NCBI GenBank assembly: GCA_963825575.1
Contig: CAWGUB010000018.1
Coordinates: forward strand, 1-64,000
Reading direction: 5' to 3'
Source: JAFDBW01 sp963825575
GTDB lineage: Bacteria; Desulfobacterota; Desulfuromonadia; Desulfuromonadales; BM103
DNA length: 64,000 nucleotides
Shown here piece by piece: positions 1-8,911 of the stretch. The first letter of the stretch is position 1; every line of letters starts with the position of its first letter. The translations under genes were made by a program, and so were the position numbers. The notes under the pieces are model-generated. The model did not search any database and was not told the DNA's origin. It saw only the letters and a list, made by a program, of their open reading frames with translations.

Positions 1-816
<816 letters not shown>

Positions 817-2169
817 CTATTCGAAGAACCTTTCCACCTTGGCGAGCGCTTCGGGCAGGGCGAACACCAATACCCGGTCACCAGCTTTGAGGCAGCTTTC
901 GCCGTCCGGAATTTCATAGCCTTTCTCGTGAACGATGGCACCGATGATCGCATCGCGCGGGAAGTGCAGTTCCTTGAGCGGGGTGTTGATGATCGGACTA
1001 CCCTGCTTGACCTCGATTTCAAGGACCTCGGAATTGCTACCCTCGATCGTAGCGAGAGAAATAACATTGCCTCGACGGACGAACTTCAGGATCGCTCCGG
1101 CTGCGGCAAGTCTTGGCGAGACGCAGGCGTCGACGCCAAGAGAGGGTGCCAGATCGAGAAATTCCGGCCGGTTGACCAGACTCAGGGTGCGATGCGTGCC
1201 GTGGCGCTTGCAGAGCAGCGAACAGAGGATATTGGTCTCATCATTATCCGTTGCGGCAATGAAGACATCGGCGTCGGCGACCCCTTCATCGAGCAAAACG
1301 CGAATGTCCGTGCCTTCCGCATGGATGACCATGGTCTTTTTCAGCTTTGCCGAGAGTTTTTCGCAGCGCAGCTGGTCACGCTCCACGAGGCGGACATGGA
1401 AATTGCGCTCTTCGAGGTTGCGGGCGACGCGCAGGCCGATCCGCCCTCCACCAAGGACGAAAGCCTTTTGCGCGCCACGCCTGGTCTCCTCCTTGATCTG
1501 CAACATGTACTGGATTGCCGGCAGCTCTTCCTTGTGGGCAAAGATAAAGATGCTGTCGCCGACCTGGATGGTGTCATCCCCACGCGGAATGATGGTATGA
1601 CCGTGCCGCGTGATGGCAACGACTACAAAGCGGTAGATGCCGCGGATTTCACCGAGCTCCTTCAGGGTCAGATCACACAGTGGGCTTTCCTGGGTGATGC
1701 GATAGCCGAGGAACTGGATCTGTCCGCCGACGAATTCAGCCACGTCGAAGGTTCCGGCGCGTCCGGCAAGGTTGGCGAGTTCATCGGCAACCGCATCTTC
1801 CGGGTTGATCATCAGGTCGATGCCGAGTTTGTCCCTGGAAAGGACCGCTCCCCGGCTCAGGTAATCGATGCTTTTGACGCGGGCAATCCGTTTGCCGACG
1901 CCGTATTCCCTGGCCAGCAAACAGGCCAGGATGTTGACCTCGTCGAGATCGGTAACAGCCATGACGATGTCAGCAGACTTGATCCCGGCCAGTTCCATGG
2001 TCTCGGCACTGGCACCATTGCCGTGGATGCCGAGCACGTTGAGACGGTCCTGGGCGGCATTGAGATGATCCTGATCACGGTCGATCAGGGTGACCTCGTG
2101 CCCTTCCAAAGAGAGCCGTTCGCAGAGAAAGTAGCCGACCTGGCCGGCCCCGACGATGATAATGTTCAT
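817..2169 (-). CDS. trkA: Trk system NAD-binding regulatory subunit TrkA
   Basis: TrkA is the cytoplasmic ring protein that binds NAD(H) or ATP and gates TrkH. The 450-aa product is close to the usual TrkA length and consists of two tandem RCK (TrkA-N plus TrkA-C) halves. The first Rossmann motif is MNIIIVGAGQVGYFLCERL with Asp at the end of strand 2 (VTLIDRD); the second half begins near residue 225 with AFVLGGGRIGLRVARNLEE. A longer open frame reaches 2217, but the Rossmann fold starts at the ATG at 2169, preceded by AAGGA, so this start was chosen. trkH follows directly in the same transcript. Confidence 0.95.
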   Translation of the reverse strand: MNIIIVGAGQVGYFLCERLSLEGHEVTLIDRDQDHLNAAQDRLNVLGIHGNGASAETMELAGIKSADIVMAVTDLDEVNILACLLAREYGVGKRIARVKSIDYLSRGAVLSRDKLGIDLMINPEDAVADELANLAGRAGTFDVAEFVGGQIQFLGYRITQESPLCDLTLKELGEIRGIYRFVVVAITRHGHTIIPRGDDTIQVGDSIFIFAHKEELPAIQYMLQIKEETRRGAQKAFVLGGGRIGLRVARNLEERNFHVRLVERDQLRCEKLSAKLKKTMVIHAEGTDIRVLLDEGVADADVFIAATDNDETNILCSLLCKRHGTHRTLSLVNRPEFLDLAPSLGVDACVSPRLAAAGAILKFVRRGNVISLATIEGSNSEVLEIEVKQGSPIINTPLKELHFPRDAIIGAIVHEKGYEIPDGESCLKAGDRVLVFALPEALAKVERFFE

Positions 2170-2345
2170 CAAATGGTCCTTGGATAAATGCGGTAAAAAC
2201 AAGTGCCAAGAATACATAATTCAGAATCCGGAATAAAGAGATTGTTCAAACCGGAACCCGGTATCATATCCGGCATGCAACGGAGCAGTCACTGGCCTGC
2301 AAGGATCGATGAATTTTCTACTGTATTCTGGATACTGAATTCTGT

Positions 2346-2651
2346 ATGCTTTTTTTCATGAACTTCTACAGCGACGTCCCCGAGGAGCAACTGCGCCGCG
2401 AGCGGCAAAAAGCCCGCGAACTTCGACGCACCCAATGGTGGAGGAACCGGATCGCCACCGGCATCTGCCACTATTGCGGGACCAGGAATGCTCCTGGCGA
2501 ATTGACCTTAGATCATGTCGTGCCATTGGTTCGGGGCGGACGCAGCACCCGCGGCAACTGTGTGCCTGCCTGCAAGGAATGCAACACGCGCAAACGCGAC
2601 CTGCTGCCGACCGAGTGGCAGGAGTATCTCGACACTCTGTCCCGTTCTTAA
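2346..2651 (+). CDS. small HNH endonuclease-family protein
   Basis: A 101-aa protein with a complete McrA-like HNH motif. A zinc pair CHYCG is followed by LDHVVPLVRGG (first HNH histidine), then NCVPACKECNTRKRD with the Asn and the second CxxC pair. The N-terminus is basic and Arg-rich. Small stand-alone HNH proteins of this type are common in the Geobacter group and are not necessarily mobile; the role is unknown. The internal ATG at 2358 is an alternative start and neither ATG has a clear ribosome-binding site. It is transcribed away from trkA and converges on the glycogen operon. Confidence 0.8.
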   Translation: MLFFMNFYSDVPEEQLRRERQKARELRRTQWWRNRIATGICHYCGTRNAPGELTLDHVVPLVRGGRSTRGNCVPACKECNTRKRDLLPTEWQEYLDTLSRS

Positions 2652-2691
2652 ACCTGCGCCAGGTTAAAGTTCCTCATCCAGGTCCTGCTCA

Positions 2692-2907
2692 TCATCTTCG
2701 ACGATACCGTCCGGTTCGTCGTCGTTCGAGATCATCGAAGTCTTCATCCATGAAACGCTCCAGAAAACGCTGGTTGCTGCGCAGACGCCGCTGGATTTTC
2801 TCCTCCAGTTCAACGAGCTCCGGAAAACGCTCCTGTCCGGCTTTCGTCTCCGGTGCCGCCGGCACCTCTGGCTCCGGGTTATTGGTGTTGTCCTGCTGAT
2901 CGGTCAT
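2692..2907 (-). CDS. small acidic coiled-coil hypothetical protein, probably frameshifted at its 3' end
   Basis: This 71-aa product is not recognised. It has a Pro/Glu-rich start and a charged helical middle (ELVELEEKIQRRLRSNQRFL), then MDEDFDDLE, and ends in an abrupt basic tail RRRTGRYRRR. Its ATG overlaps the glgA stop by four bases (ATGA), so it is the last gene of the glycogen operon. In the neighbouring frame the DNA from about 2720 to the TAA at 2664-2666 encodes an acidic tail, DDEPDGIVEDDEQDLDEEL, a natural continuation of the upstream sequence. The total length to that stop is 1 modulo 3, so one extra base or two missing bases near 2718-2726 would explain the frame break. Confidence 0.6.
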   Translation of the reverse strand: MTDQQDNTNNPEPEVPAAPETKAGQERFPELVELEEKIQRRLRSNQRFLERFMDEDFDDLERRRTGRYRRR

Positions 2908-4370
2908 CGGGCTTCCCTCGTGCACATCCGGTAGAGATTGACGTATTCGCCGGCGGCCTGCTGCCAGGACATGTCCTGGTTCATCCCCCGCAGCATGATT
3001 GTCCGCCATGCATCAGTTTTTGCATAAGTCTTGAGCGCCCGGTCCAGGCAGCCCAGGAGGCTGCTGTGCCGGTACTCTTGAAAGACGAAGCCATTGGCCC
3101 GGCGTGCCGGGTCGAGCGGATCACTGATCGTGTCAGCCAGACCGCCGGTCGCGTGGACAACGGGAACGGAGCCGTAGCGCAGTGCAATCAGCTGCCCCAG
3201 ACCACATGGCTCGTAACGGCTCGGCATCAGGAATATGTCGCTGCCGGCGTAGATGCGCCGCGACAGGGCATCGTCGAATTTCAGCATAACCGCGGCCTTG
3301 CCGGGATAGTAACTTGCGGCCTCGACCAGGCGACGTTCGAAATCAGGGTTGCCGGTGCCGAGGATCACCAGTTGCAGGTCGGGCCGCATCAGCTTGTCCC
3401 AGCTTTCCAGAACCAGCTCGATCCCTTTCTGGGAATCGATACGCGTGACCATGGCGACGATCGGAGTCTTTGGCAAGAGCTTCAGCCCCAGTTCCTTCTG
3501 CAGTTGTTTTTTGCACTCTTTCTTGCCCGACAACTTTTTCGCGGAGTAGCAGCTCGCCAGCGCCTTGTCGTGGACCGGTGACCAGAGGTTTCCATCCAGG
3601 CCATTAAGGAGCCCGTGCAGGTGATCACCTCGCGAGCGCAAAAGCCCGTCCAGCCCCATCCCCTGTTGCGGGGTCTGGATCTCCCTGCAATAGGTAGGGG
3701 AGACTGTGTTGACGTGGGTTGCGAAGCTGATGCCGGTCTTCAACAGGGATATCTGCCCGTAATATTCGGGACCATCGGGGGCCAGCAAGAGATCGTCGAG
3801 GTCGAGGAGATGTGCCGATTCCAGGGGGAAGACGCCCTGGTAGCCAAGATTGTGAATGCTGAAAAGACTGCCGGTGCCGGCGAAAAAGGGGTCACGCCAA
3901 AGATGCCGGTGCAGGTAAACCGGAACCAGGCCGGTCTGCCAGTCATGGGCATGGATGACGTCCGGAGCAAAATCGATTTGCCGGGCGAGCTCCAGGGCAG
4001 CCCGGCTGAGCAGACCGAAGCGTTCGGCGTTGTCCGGGTAATCCTGTCCCTGCTCACCATAGAGCCCTGGGCGATCGTAGAACTCCGGGAAGTCGAGGAA
4101 GTAAACCGGCACGCCCCGGTTTTCTCCGGTGCGCCAGGAGACCTGGTAAACCCGGCCACCCATGGTTACTGCGATTTTTTTTCGACCGGCCCGGAGATTC
4201 CCAATGGCTTTGCGCACGGAACGATACCATGGGATGATCAGGCGTACATCGTGACCGAGAGCGTGCAGGGCCGGAGGCAGAGAGCCAACGACATCCGCGA
4301 GCCCTCCAGTTTTGGCAAAGGGCGCTGCCTCCGATGCAACCATGAGAAGTTTCAGAGGCGACTCAGCCAT
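2904..4370 (-). CDS. glgA: glycogen synthase (ADP-glucose type, GT5)
   Basis: GlgA transfers glucose from ADP-glucose to the growing alpha-1,4-glucan in the cytoplasm. The 488-aa protein has the normal bacterial length. It starts with the GT5 N-terminus LLMVASEAAPFAKTGGLADV, whose KTGGL loop binds the sugar nucleotide; it has HAHDWQTGLVP and SIHNLGYQG near residues 140-180, and the C-terminal donor-site sequence MPSRYEPCGLGQL near 380. A GTG nine bases upstream (4379) is an alternative start. It lies downstream of the GH13 gene and overlaps the next small gene by ATGA. No glgC lies in the window, so the nucleotide-sugar source must be elsewhere or the fused transferase upstream. Confidence 0.95.
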   Translation of the reverse strand: MAESPLKLLMVASEAAPFAKTGGLADVVGSLPPALHALGHDVRLIIPWYRSVRKAIGNLRAGRKKIAVTMGGRVYQVSWRTGENRGVPVYFLDFPEFYDRPGLYGEQGQDYPDNAERFGLLSRAALELARQIDFAPDVIHAHDWQTGLVPVYLHRHLWRDPFFAGTGSLFSIHNLGYQGVFPLESAHLLDLDDLLLAPDGPEYYGQISLLKTGISFATHVNTVSPTYCREIQTPQQGMGLDGLLRSRGDHLHGLLNGLDGNLWSPVHDKALASCYSAKKLSGKKECKKQLQKELGLKLLPKTPIVAMVTRIDSQKGIELVLESWDKLMRPDLQLVILGTGNPDFERRLVEAASYYPGKAAVMLKFDDALSRRIYAGSDIFLMPSRYEPCGLGQLIALRYGSVPVVHATGGLADTISDPLDPARRANGFVFQEYRHSSLLGCLDRALKTYAKTDAWRTIMLRGMNQDMSWQQAAGEYVNLYRMCTREAR

Positions 4371-4412
4371 TATATTCACTGTTGTTCAAGAGAGTCATAA
4401 CAGGCAGGCATA

Positions 4413-7400
4413 TTACCCCAGGTGCAGGAATTTATCCAGTCGGTAACCCACGGCAGCGGCGCGCGCCAGGCGTTCACGCAACCGTTCAGGGATGAGGGCG
4501 GCCGTGATGTCCGGCTCTTCGGTGGTGTCCGGGGACAACAGGTGCATCAGGGCAGCCTGGAATGCAACGGCGCCTGCCATGGCGGCCAGCCCTTCCTTGG
4601 CGAACCAGCTTTGGCCGGCGTGGTGGTTGATGCCGAGCAGGCCGGCATTCTTCGGGTCTGTGACGAACTCTGCAAAGACCGGGTCGCTGGTGGCCGGGTG
4701 AAGAGGTTGTGCTGGTATCTGCATCAACAGCATGCCGAGGAAGACATCTCTGGTCTCTGCCTGTGAAGTAGAGCTTTCCTGCCATGCAAAGTCGAGGCCG
4801 AAGCGACGAAGCAGGTCCAGGCATTGCCGGTCGTCTGCCAGCCCCAGTTGCCGGCCCAGGTCGTGTAGCAGAAGCCAGCTAAGGACGGCGGAACCCAGTC
4901 CTGGGCGGTCGTTTTTGCCCTGCCACATCTCGTGCAGAAGCTGTACGGGTATTTCGGCTTTGGCTATCCGGATCAGCCAGGCGGGAAGCTTTTTGAAAAA
5001 GTTCTTGAGCCCGGCGGGTGGTGGCGCAGACTTCTGAATATCTGCAGCAACCCGCAGTTCAGAGACAAGCGAGTCGAGCTCATCAAGCAGTACCTTGACC
5101 GTTGCCCTGACTGGTTTCGGTTGCGGGGTCACCCCCAGGCCGTCGGTCAGCACATGCAGGCGTTCCGGGTCGAGGAGTCGAGTCATGGCGTGCCAGAGCG
5201 GCTGGTAGCGCAGTCGCAGTAGCTCCCGGTCGAGATTATCCACGGGCTGGCCCTGCAGTTTCTGATGCAGGGCCAGCCAGAAGCCATCCTGGTCGTCGAA
5301 CACCCGGAAATCCAGGCAGACCCGATGTTCATAACCGTTCAGATGCAGTTCCAGACCGTCGGTCAGCTGGTCGATGTGCAGCAGGTACTCATTGCCCTGC
5401 AGGGTACGAAAGCGACAGAACTGTCCTTGCCCGGCGCCCAGGCCCAGTTCCTGGCGAAGGACGGGCATGGCATGTGCAGTCCCTTCATGCTCTGCGGACG
5501 CCTTCGGCGTGGCGTGGTGCAGCCGGCCATGGGTGGCATTCAGGGTATTGTTGTAAACTACGAGAATTTTCTGCCCGGGCGGGCCGTTGCTGAAAGCAAA
5601 GACGTTTTCATCGATACCGTATCCTGTCGTGAAATCATACATGGAAAAATTTTCGACCCCGGAGAAGCCCCGACGCAGGCGCAGCAGGGGGAAAACCTGC
5701 CTTTCATGATGGGCAACGAAACCGGTGTCCGGTGTCTCTGACCAGTAGGCACGACGGTACTCCATGCCGTATTTTTCCCGGAACCCCTCGATCTGACCAT
5801 GTCCGAACATCGGCAACCCCGGCAGGGTGGCCAGCAGGACTGCGACACCGAAATACTTGTCGCCACTGCCAAACTGCTCGATGGCGGTCGCTTCGTCCGG
5901 GTTGTTCATGAAGTTCACGTAGCGTTTCATGATCTCCGGATTGTAGGCGAGGATGTCCTTGAGAATTTTTCGGTACTTGGCATTCTCCTCGCGCTTGAGC
6001 ATGTTCATGAAGGCGCTGTTATAGACCCGGTGCATGCCCAGGTTGCGTACGAAGTAACTCTCCATCAGCCAAAAGGCCTCAGCGATCAGCAGGGTGTCGG
6101 GAGCCTCACGATTGACGCGGTCAACGACTTCCCGCCAGAACTCAACTGGGAAGGCTTCGGCAAAGTCTGCATCGGTCATCCAGAAAGCGGAGCGTGACGG
6201 TACGCCGGCACTGCCGCCCGGGGGCGGGAACCAGAGTCTGCGAAAATGCTTGCGCGCCAGGGTCATCGCGGCGTCAAAGCGGATCATGCTGAAGCGCCGG
6301 GCGATGCTGATGATCAGGTCGCTCATGGCCTGACGCACTTGCGGCAGCAGGAAGTTCAGCTGGGCCGTGTCGTTCCAGGGCATGTGTGTACCATCGTTGC
6401 CGTGGTAGATGTAGCGGCGACGACCAGTGTAGTGGTCATGGTGCTCACAGACCACTGCCGCATCGCTGTTGTCCCAGTAACCGTCCTCGATGCGGATGCT
6501 GACGCCCTCGGCATCACAGAGGTCAGGACCATTGAAGCGATAACCCGGGTATGGCGGCGATTCGGTCTGTAAAAACCAGTCCGGGTGCTGCAGGACCCAC
6601 TCGGAATCGATGCCGGTGTGATTGGGGACAACGTCGCAGGCGAGGCGGAGGCCATGACGGCGACAGCGGGCTTCCAGTTCCGCCAACGCAGCATCTCCTC
6701 CCAGGTCCATGGCAACGCGATAAGCGTAGAGGGCATAGGCAGAGGCTTCTGCTTCCGGGTTGCCGCACAGTCGCTTGATTTCCCTTGAGGCAGAGGACCG
6801 TTCCCAGATGCCGATCAGCCAGATGGCGTTGAACCCCCAGTGGGCCAGTCGAGTCAGCTCCTCTTCGGGGATGTCGGCAAGGGTGGTAATGGGACGCTGA
6901 TAGCGATTGCTGAGCTGGTCAAGCCAGACATAAATCGATTTTGCCAGCAAAACGGCACTGGACATCCAGTCGATATCGGCGCTGAACGCTGCAGGAGAAT
7001 CGCTGCCGTCTTCCTTGCCGAACAGAGGCATCGGTGCCGGGCCAGGGCCGGACAGGCGCGGCTGGCTCTCTTCGACACTGATAGCCCCGGCAACCTGCAG
7101 CTCGGCGACCAGCTCTGGCGGTAGCCACGGCGACCAATGCTTGATGATATAGGCGACCTGCCCCGCCAGGCTGGACGGTGCCGCCCGCATCGGGCTTTTC
7201 AGGAGCTCGGAAAGTTTTTTCTCGGCACTGATAGAACCCAGCCCGGGCTGCATGATCCTGTCGAGCTTTGCAATCAGGGCGTGATAATCGAACTTCTCAC
7301 AGAGCCCTGCATCGTCAAACAGGGGCCGGAAGGCTTGTGCTGCCGGGTTGTCTGCCAGGGTCTCGAGGAGAAACAGTTCGGCGAGCAGGCGCAGCCTGGA

Positions 7401-7769
7401 GGCCCGGCGGGAGGGCGTGTTGTCGGGCTCCTTGGCCTGGTTCAGCTTCCGGTTCGGATAGAGCTCCGGGAACAGGCGGTAAATCTTGGTGAGCTCCGGC
7501 ACCGCATGGCTCCGGCCGGCTATCTTGACCAGGTCAACTCCGGGATGCAGACCCAGGCGGGAGAAGTAATGCAGGGCCGTTTGCCTGGTTGCCGAGTTCA
7601 GCAAGGCGAAGAGGTATACGTCAACGCCCGACTTTTTGTGCCACATGGCAAACCGGCGGGCCGCGTTGATATCAGACAAACCCCGGGCCAGCTCAGCCAG
7701 GCCTGCCCTCTGGAGCTGTTGCAGGAAGCGTCGATTCAGAAGCAGTTTGTTGTCAAGACGTTGAGACAT
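4413..7769 (-). CDS. large GH13 alpha-amylase-family protein of the glycogen operon
   Basis: This 1118-aa enzyme has a GH13 (beta/alpha)8 barrel in its middle. Region I is DVVPNHTG at 379-386; the nucleophile is Asp499 in MIRFDAAM; the acid/base is Glu564 in LIAEAF; the third acid is Asp625 in NNPDEA, where most families have NHD. The catalytic triad is therefore complete. The N-terminal 280 residues and C-terminal 370 residues are helical and not recognised. GH13 enzymes of this long type sit in glycogen clusters of Geobacter relatives; whether it hydrolyses, debranches or transfers glucans cannot be read from the sequence. It lies between galT and glgA in one operon. Confidence 0.85.
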   Translation of the reverse strand: MSQRLDNKLLLNRRFLQQLQRAGLAELARGLSDINAARRFAMWHKKSGVDVYLFALLNSATRQTALHYFSRLGLHPGVDLVKIAGRSHAVPELTKIYRLFPELYPNRKLNQAKEPDNTPSRRASRLRLLAELFLLETLADNPAAQAFRPLFDDAGLCEKFDYHALIAKLDRIMQPGLGSISAEKKLSELLKSPMRAAPSSLAGQVAYIIKHWSPWLPPELVAELQVAGAISVEESQPRLSGPGPAPMPLFGKEDGSDSPAAFSADIDWMSSAVLLAKSIYVWLDQLSNRYQRPITTLADIPEEELTRLAHWGFNAIWLIGIWERSSASREIKRLCGNPEAEASAYALYAYRVAMDLGGDAALAELEARCRRHGLRLACDVVPNHTGIDSEWVLQHPDWFLQTESPPYPGYRFNGPDLCDAEGVSIRIEDGYWDNSDAAVVCEHHDHYTGRRRYIYHGNDGTHMPWNDTAQLNFLLPQVRQAMSDLIISIARRFSMIRFDAAMTLARKHFRRLWFPPPGGSAGVPSRSAFWMTDADFAEAFPVEFWREVVDRVNREAPDTLLIAEAFWLMESYFVRNLGMHRVYNSAFMNMLKREENAKYRKILKDILAYNPEIMKRYVNFMNNPDEATAIEQFGSGDKYFGVAVLLATLPGLPMFGHGQIEGFREKYGMEYRRAYWSETPDTGFVAHHERQVFPLLRLRRGFSGVENFSMYDFTTGYGIDENVFAFSNGPPGQKILVVYNNTLNATHGRLHHATPKASAEHEGTAHAMPVLRQELGLGAGQGQFCRFRTLQGNEYLLHIDQLTDGLELHLNGYEHRVCLDFRVFDDQDGFWLALHQKLQGQPVDNLDRELLRLRYQPLWHAMTRLLDPERLHVLTDGLGVTPQPKPVRATVKVLLDELDSLVSELRVAADIQKSAPPPAGLKNFFKKLPAWLIRIAKAEIPVQLLHEMWQGKNDRPGLGSAVLSWLLLHDLGRQLGLADDRQCLDLLRRFGLDFAWQESSTSQAETRDVFLGMLLMQIPAQPLHPATSDPVFAEFVTDPKNAGLLGINHHAGQSWFAKEGLAAMAGAVAFQAALMHLLSPDTTEEPDITAALIPERLRERLARAAAVGYRLDKFLHLG

Positions 7770-7816
7770 GTCAGTTGGTATTGCTCTCTATGAGGATGCG
7801 CATGATCGCAAGTCGG

Positions 7817-8857
7817 TCAGAATCTCAGGTCCGGATCAATGGCCCGCAGGAATGCCGCGGCATCTTCAGGTGGCAGGGGGTTGATGAAGAAGCCGCTGCC
7901 CCATTCAAAACCGGCGATCTGGTTGAGACGCGGGACCAGTTCGATGTGCCAGTGATAATCACGGGGGAGAGTCTCCCAATTACCGGGCTTACTGTTTTGT
8001 GCTTTGATAGGTGGTGCCGTATGCAGAATGAAGTTGAAGGGAGGATCCTCAAGCAGACTGTAGAGCCGACGCAGCATATTCTGCAGCGCTTTGGCACAGG
8101 ACAGGAGTTCCTCGTCGCTCTGCAACGCGAAATCATGGTTATGCTGGATCGGGAAGAGGTTGAGCTCAAAAGGGAAACATGAGGCGTAGGGCGCCAGGAC
8201 CAGGAACTGACCATCGTTGTAGACCACGCGCCTGCCATCTTCAATTTCCTGGGCCAGCAAATCGCATATCAGGCAACGGCCTGTTTCGAGAAAATGCCCC
8301 CGACAGGTGTTCAGTTCTCGACGCATCACCGGCGGTGTAATGGGTACGGCCATGAGTTGCGAGTGAGCATGAGGGAGCGGTGCGCCGGCTTCAACACCAT
8401 GGTTTTTGTAGATTTGCAGGTAACGGAAGCGTAAATCCTGCCTCAGGTCAAGAAGCCTGGCACGATACGCCTGCAGGACACCGGCCGTTTCCCGAATTTC
8501 CAGGTGCGCGAGGCTTCGGTGGTGATCCGGCGTTTCGATAATAACCTCATGGGCGCCGACACCGGGGATGTTGCGGTACAAACCAAACTCGTGCTGCTGC
8601 AGTTCACCCTCGATCCTCAACACCGGGAATTTATTCGGCACCACCCTGACCAGCCAGTCCGAACTGTCAGCTTGCATGCCGTCCGGCCTCAGAGCGAAAA
8701 CTTCCGCGGGGGTTTTGCTCTCCTGTCCCGGACAGAAAGGGCAGACCGTAACCGGCGTCTGCTGACGTTCTATAATGAACTCACGAGACTGACGAGCGCG
8801 ACGGTTCTCAGTGATGACCCATGCCCCTTTGAGGGGGTCCCATCGAAATTCAGACAA
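7817..8857 (-). CDS. galT: galactose-1-phosphate uridylyltransferase-family protein
   Basis: A 346-aa HIT-superfamily GalT. The N-terminal zinc cysteines are in CPFCPGQE, the active-site histidine triad is PHAHSQLMA near residue 165, and a second conserved block HWHIELVPRL lies near 305. GalT moves UMP between UDP-glucose and galactose-1-phosphate; related enzymes act as ADP-glucose phosphorylases, so in this glycogen operon the nucleotide could be adenine. HAHSQ differs slightly from the HPHGQ of classical GalT, which leaves specificity open. The start is TTG (8857) preceded by GGAAGG; no ATG fits the conserved N-terminus. Confidence 0.85.
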   Translation of the reverse strand: MSEFRWDPLKGAWVITENRRARQSREFIIERQQTPVTVCPFCPGQESKTPAEVFALRPDGMQADSSDWLVRVVPNKFPVLRIEGELQQHEFGLYRNIPGVGAHEVIIETPDHHRSLAHLEIRETAGVLQAYRARLLDLRQDLRFRYLQIYKNHGVEAGAPLPHAHSQLMAVPITPPVMRRELNTCRGHFLETGRCLICDLLAQEIEDGRRVVYNDGQFLVLAPYASCFPFELNLFPIQHNHDFALQSDEELLSCAKALQNMLRRLYSLLEDPPFNFILHTAPPIKAQNSKPGNWETLPRDYHWHIELVPRLNQIAGFEWGSGFFINPLPPEDAAAFLRAIDPDLRF

Positions 8858-8911
8858 TTTCCAACCCTTCCGGATATGAGATTAGTAATGCAATGTGAAC
8901 GCTCGAGCGGT

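Noticed and set aside
928..2187. 419-codon plus-strand frame opposite trkA
   Set aside because: A shadow of trkA caused by high GC at third positions.
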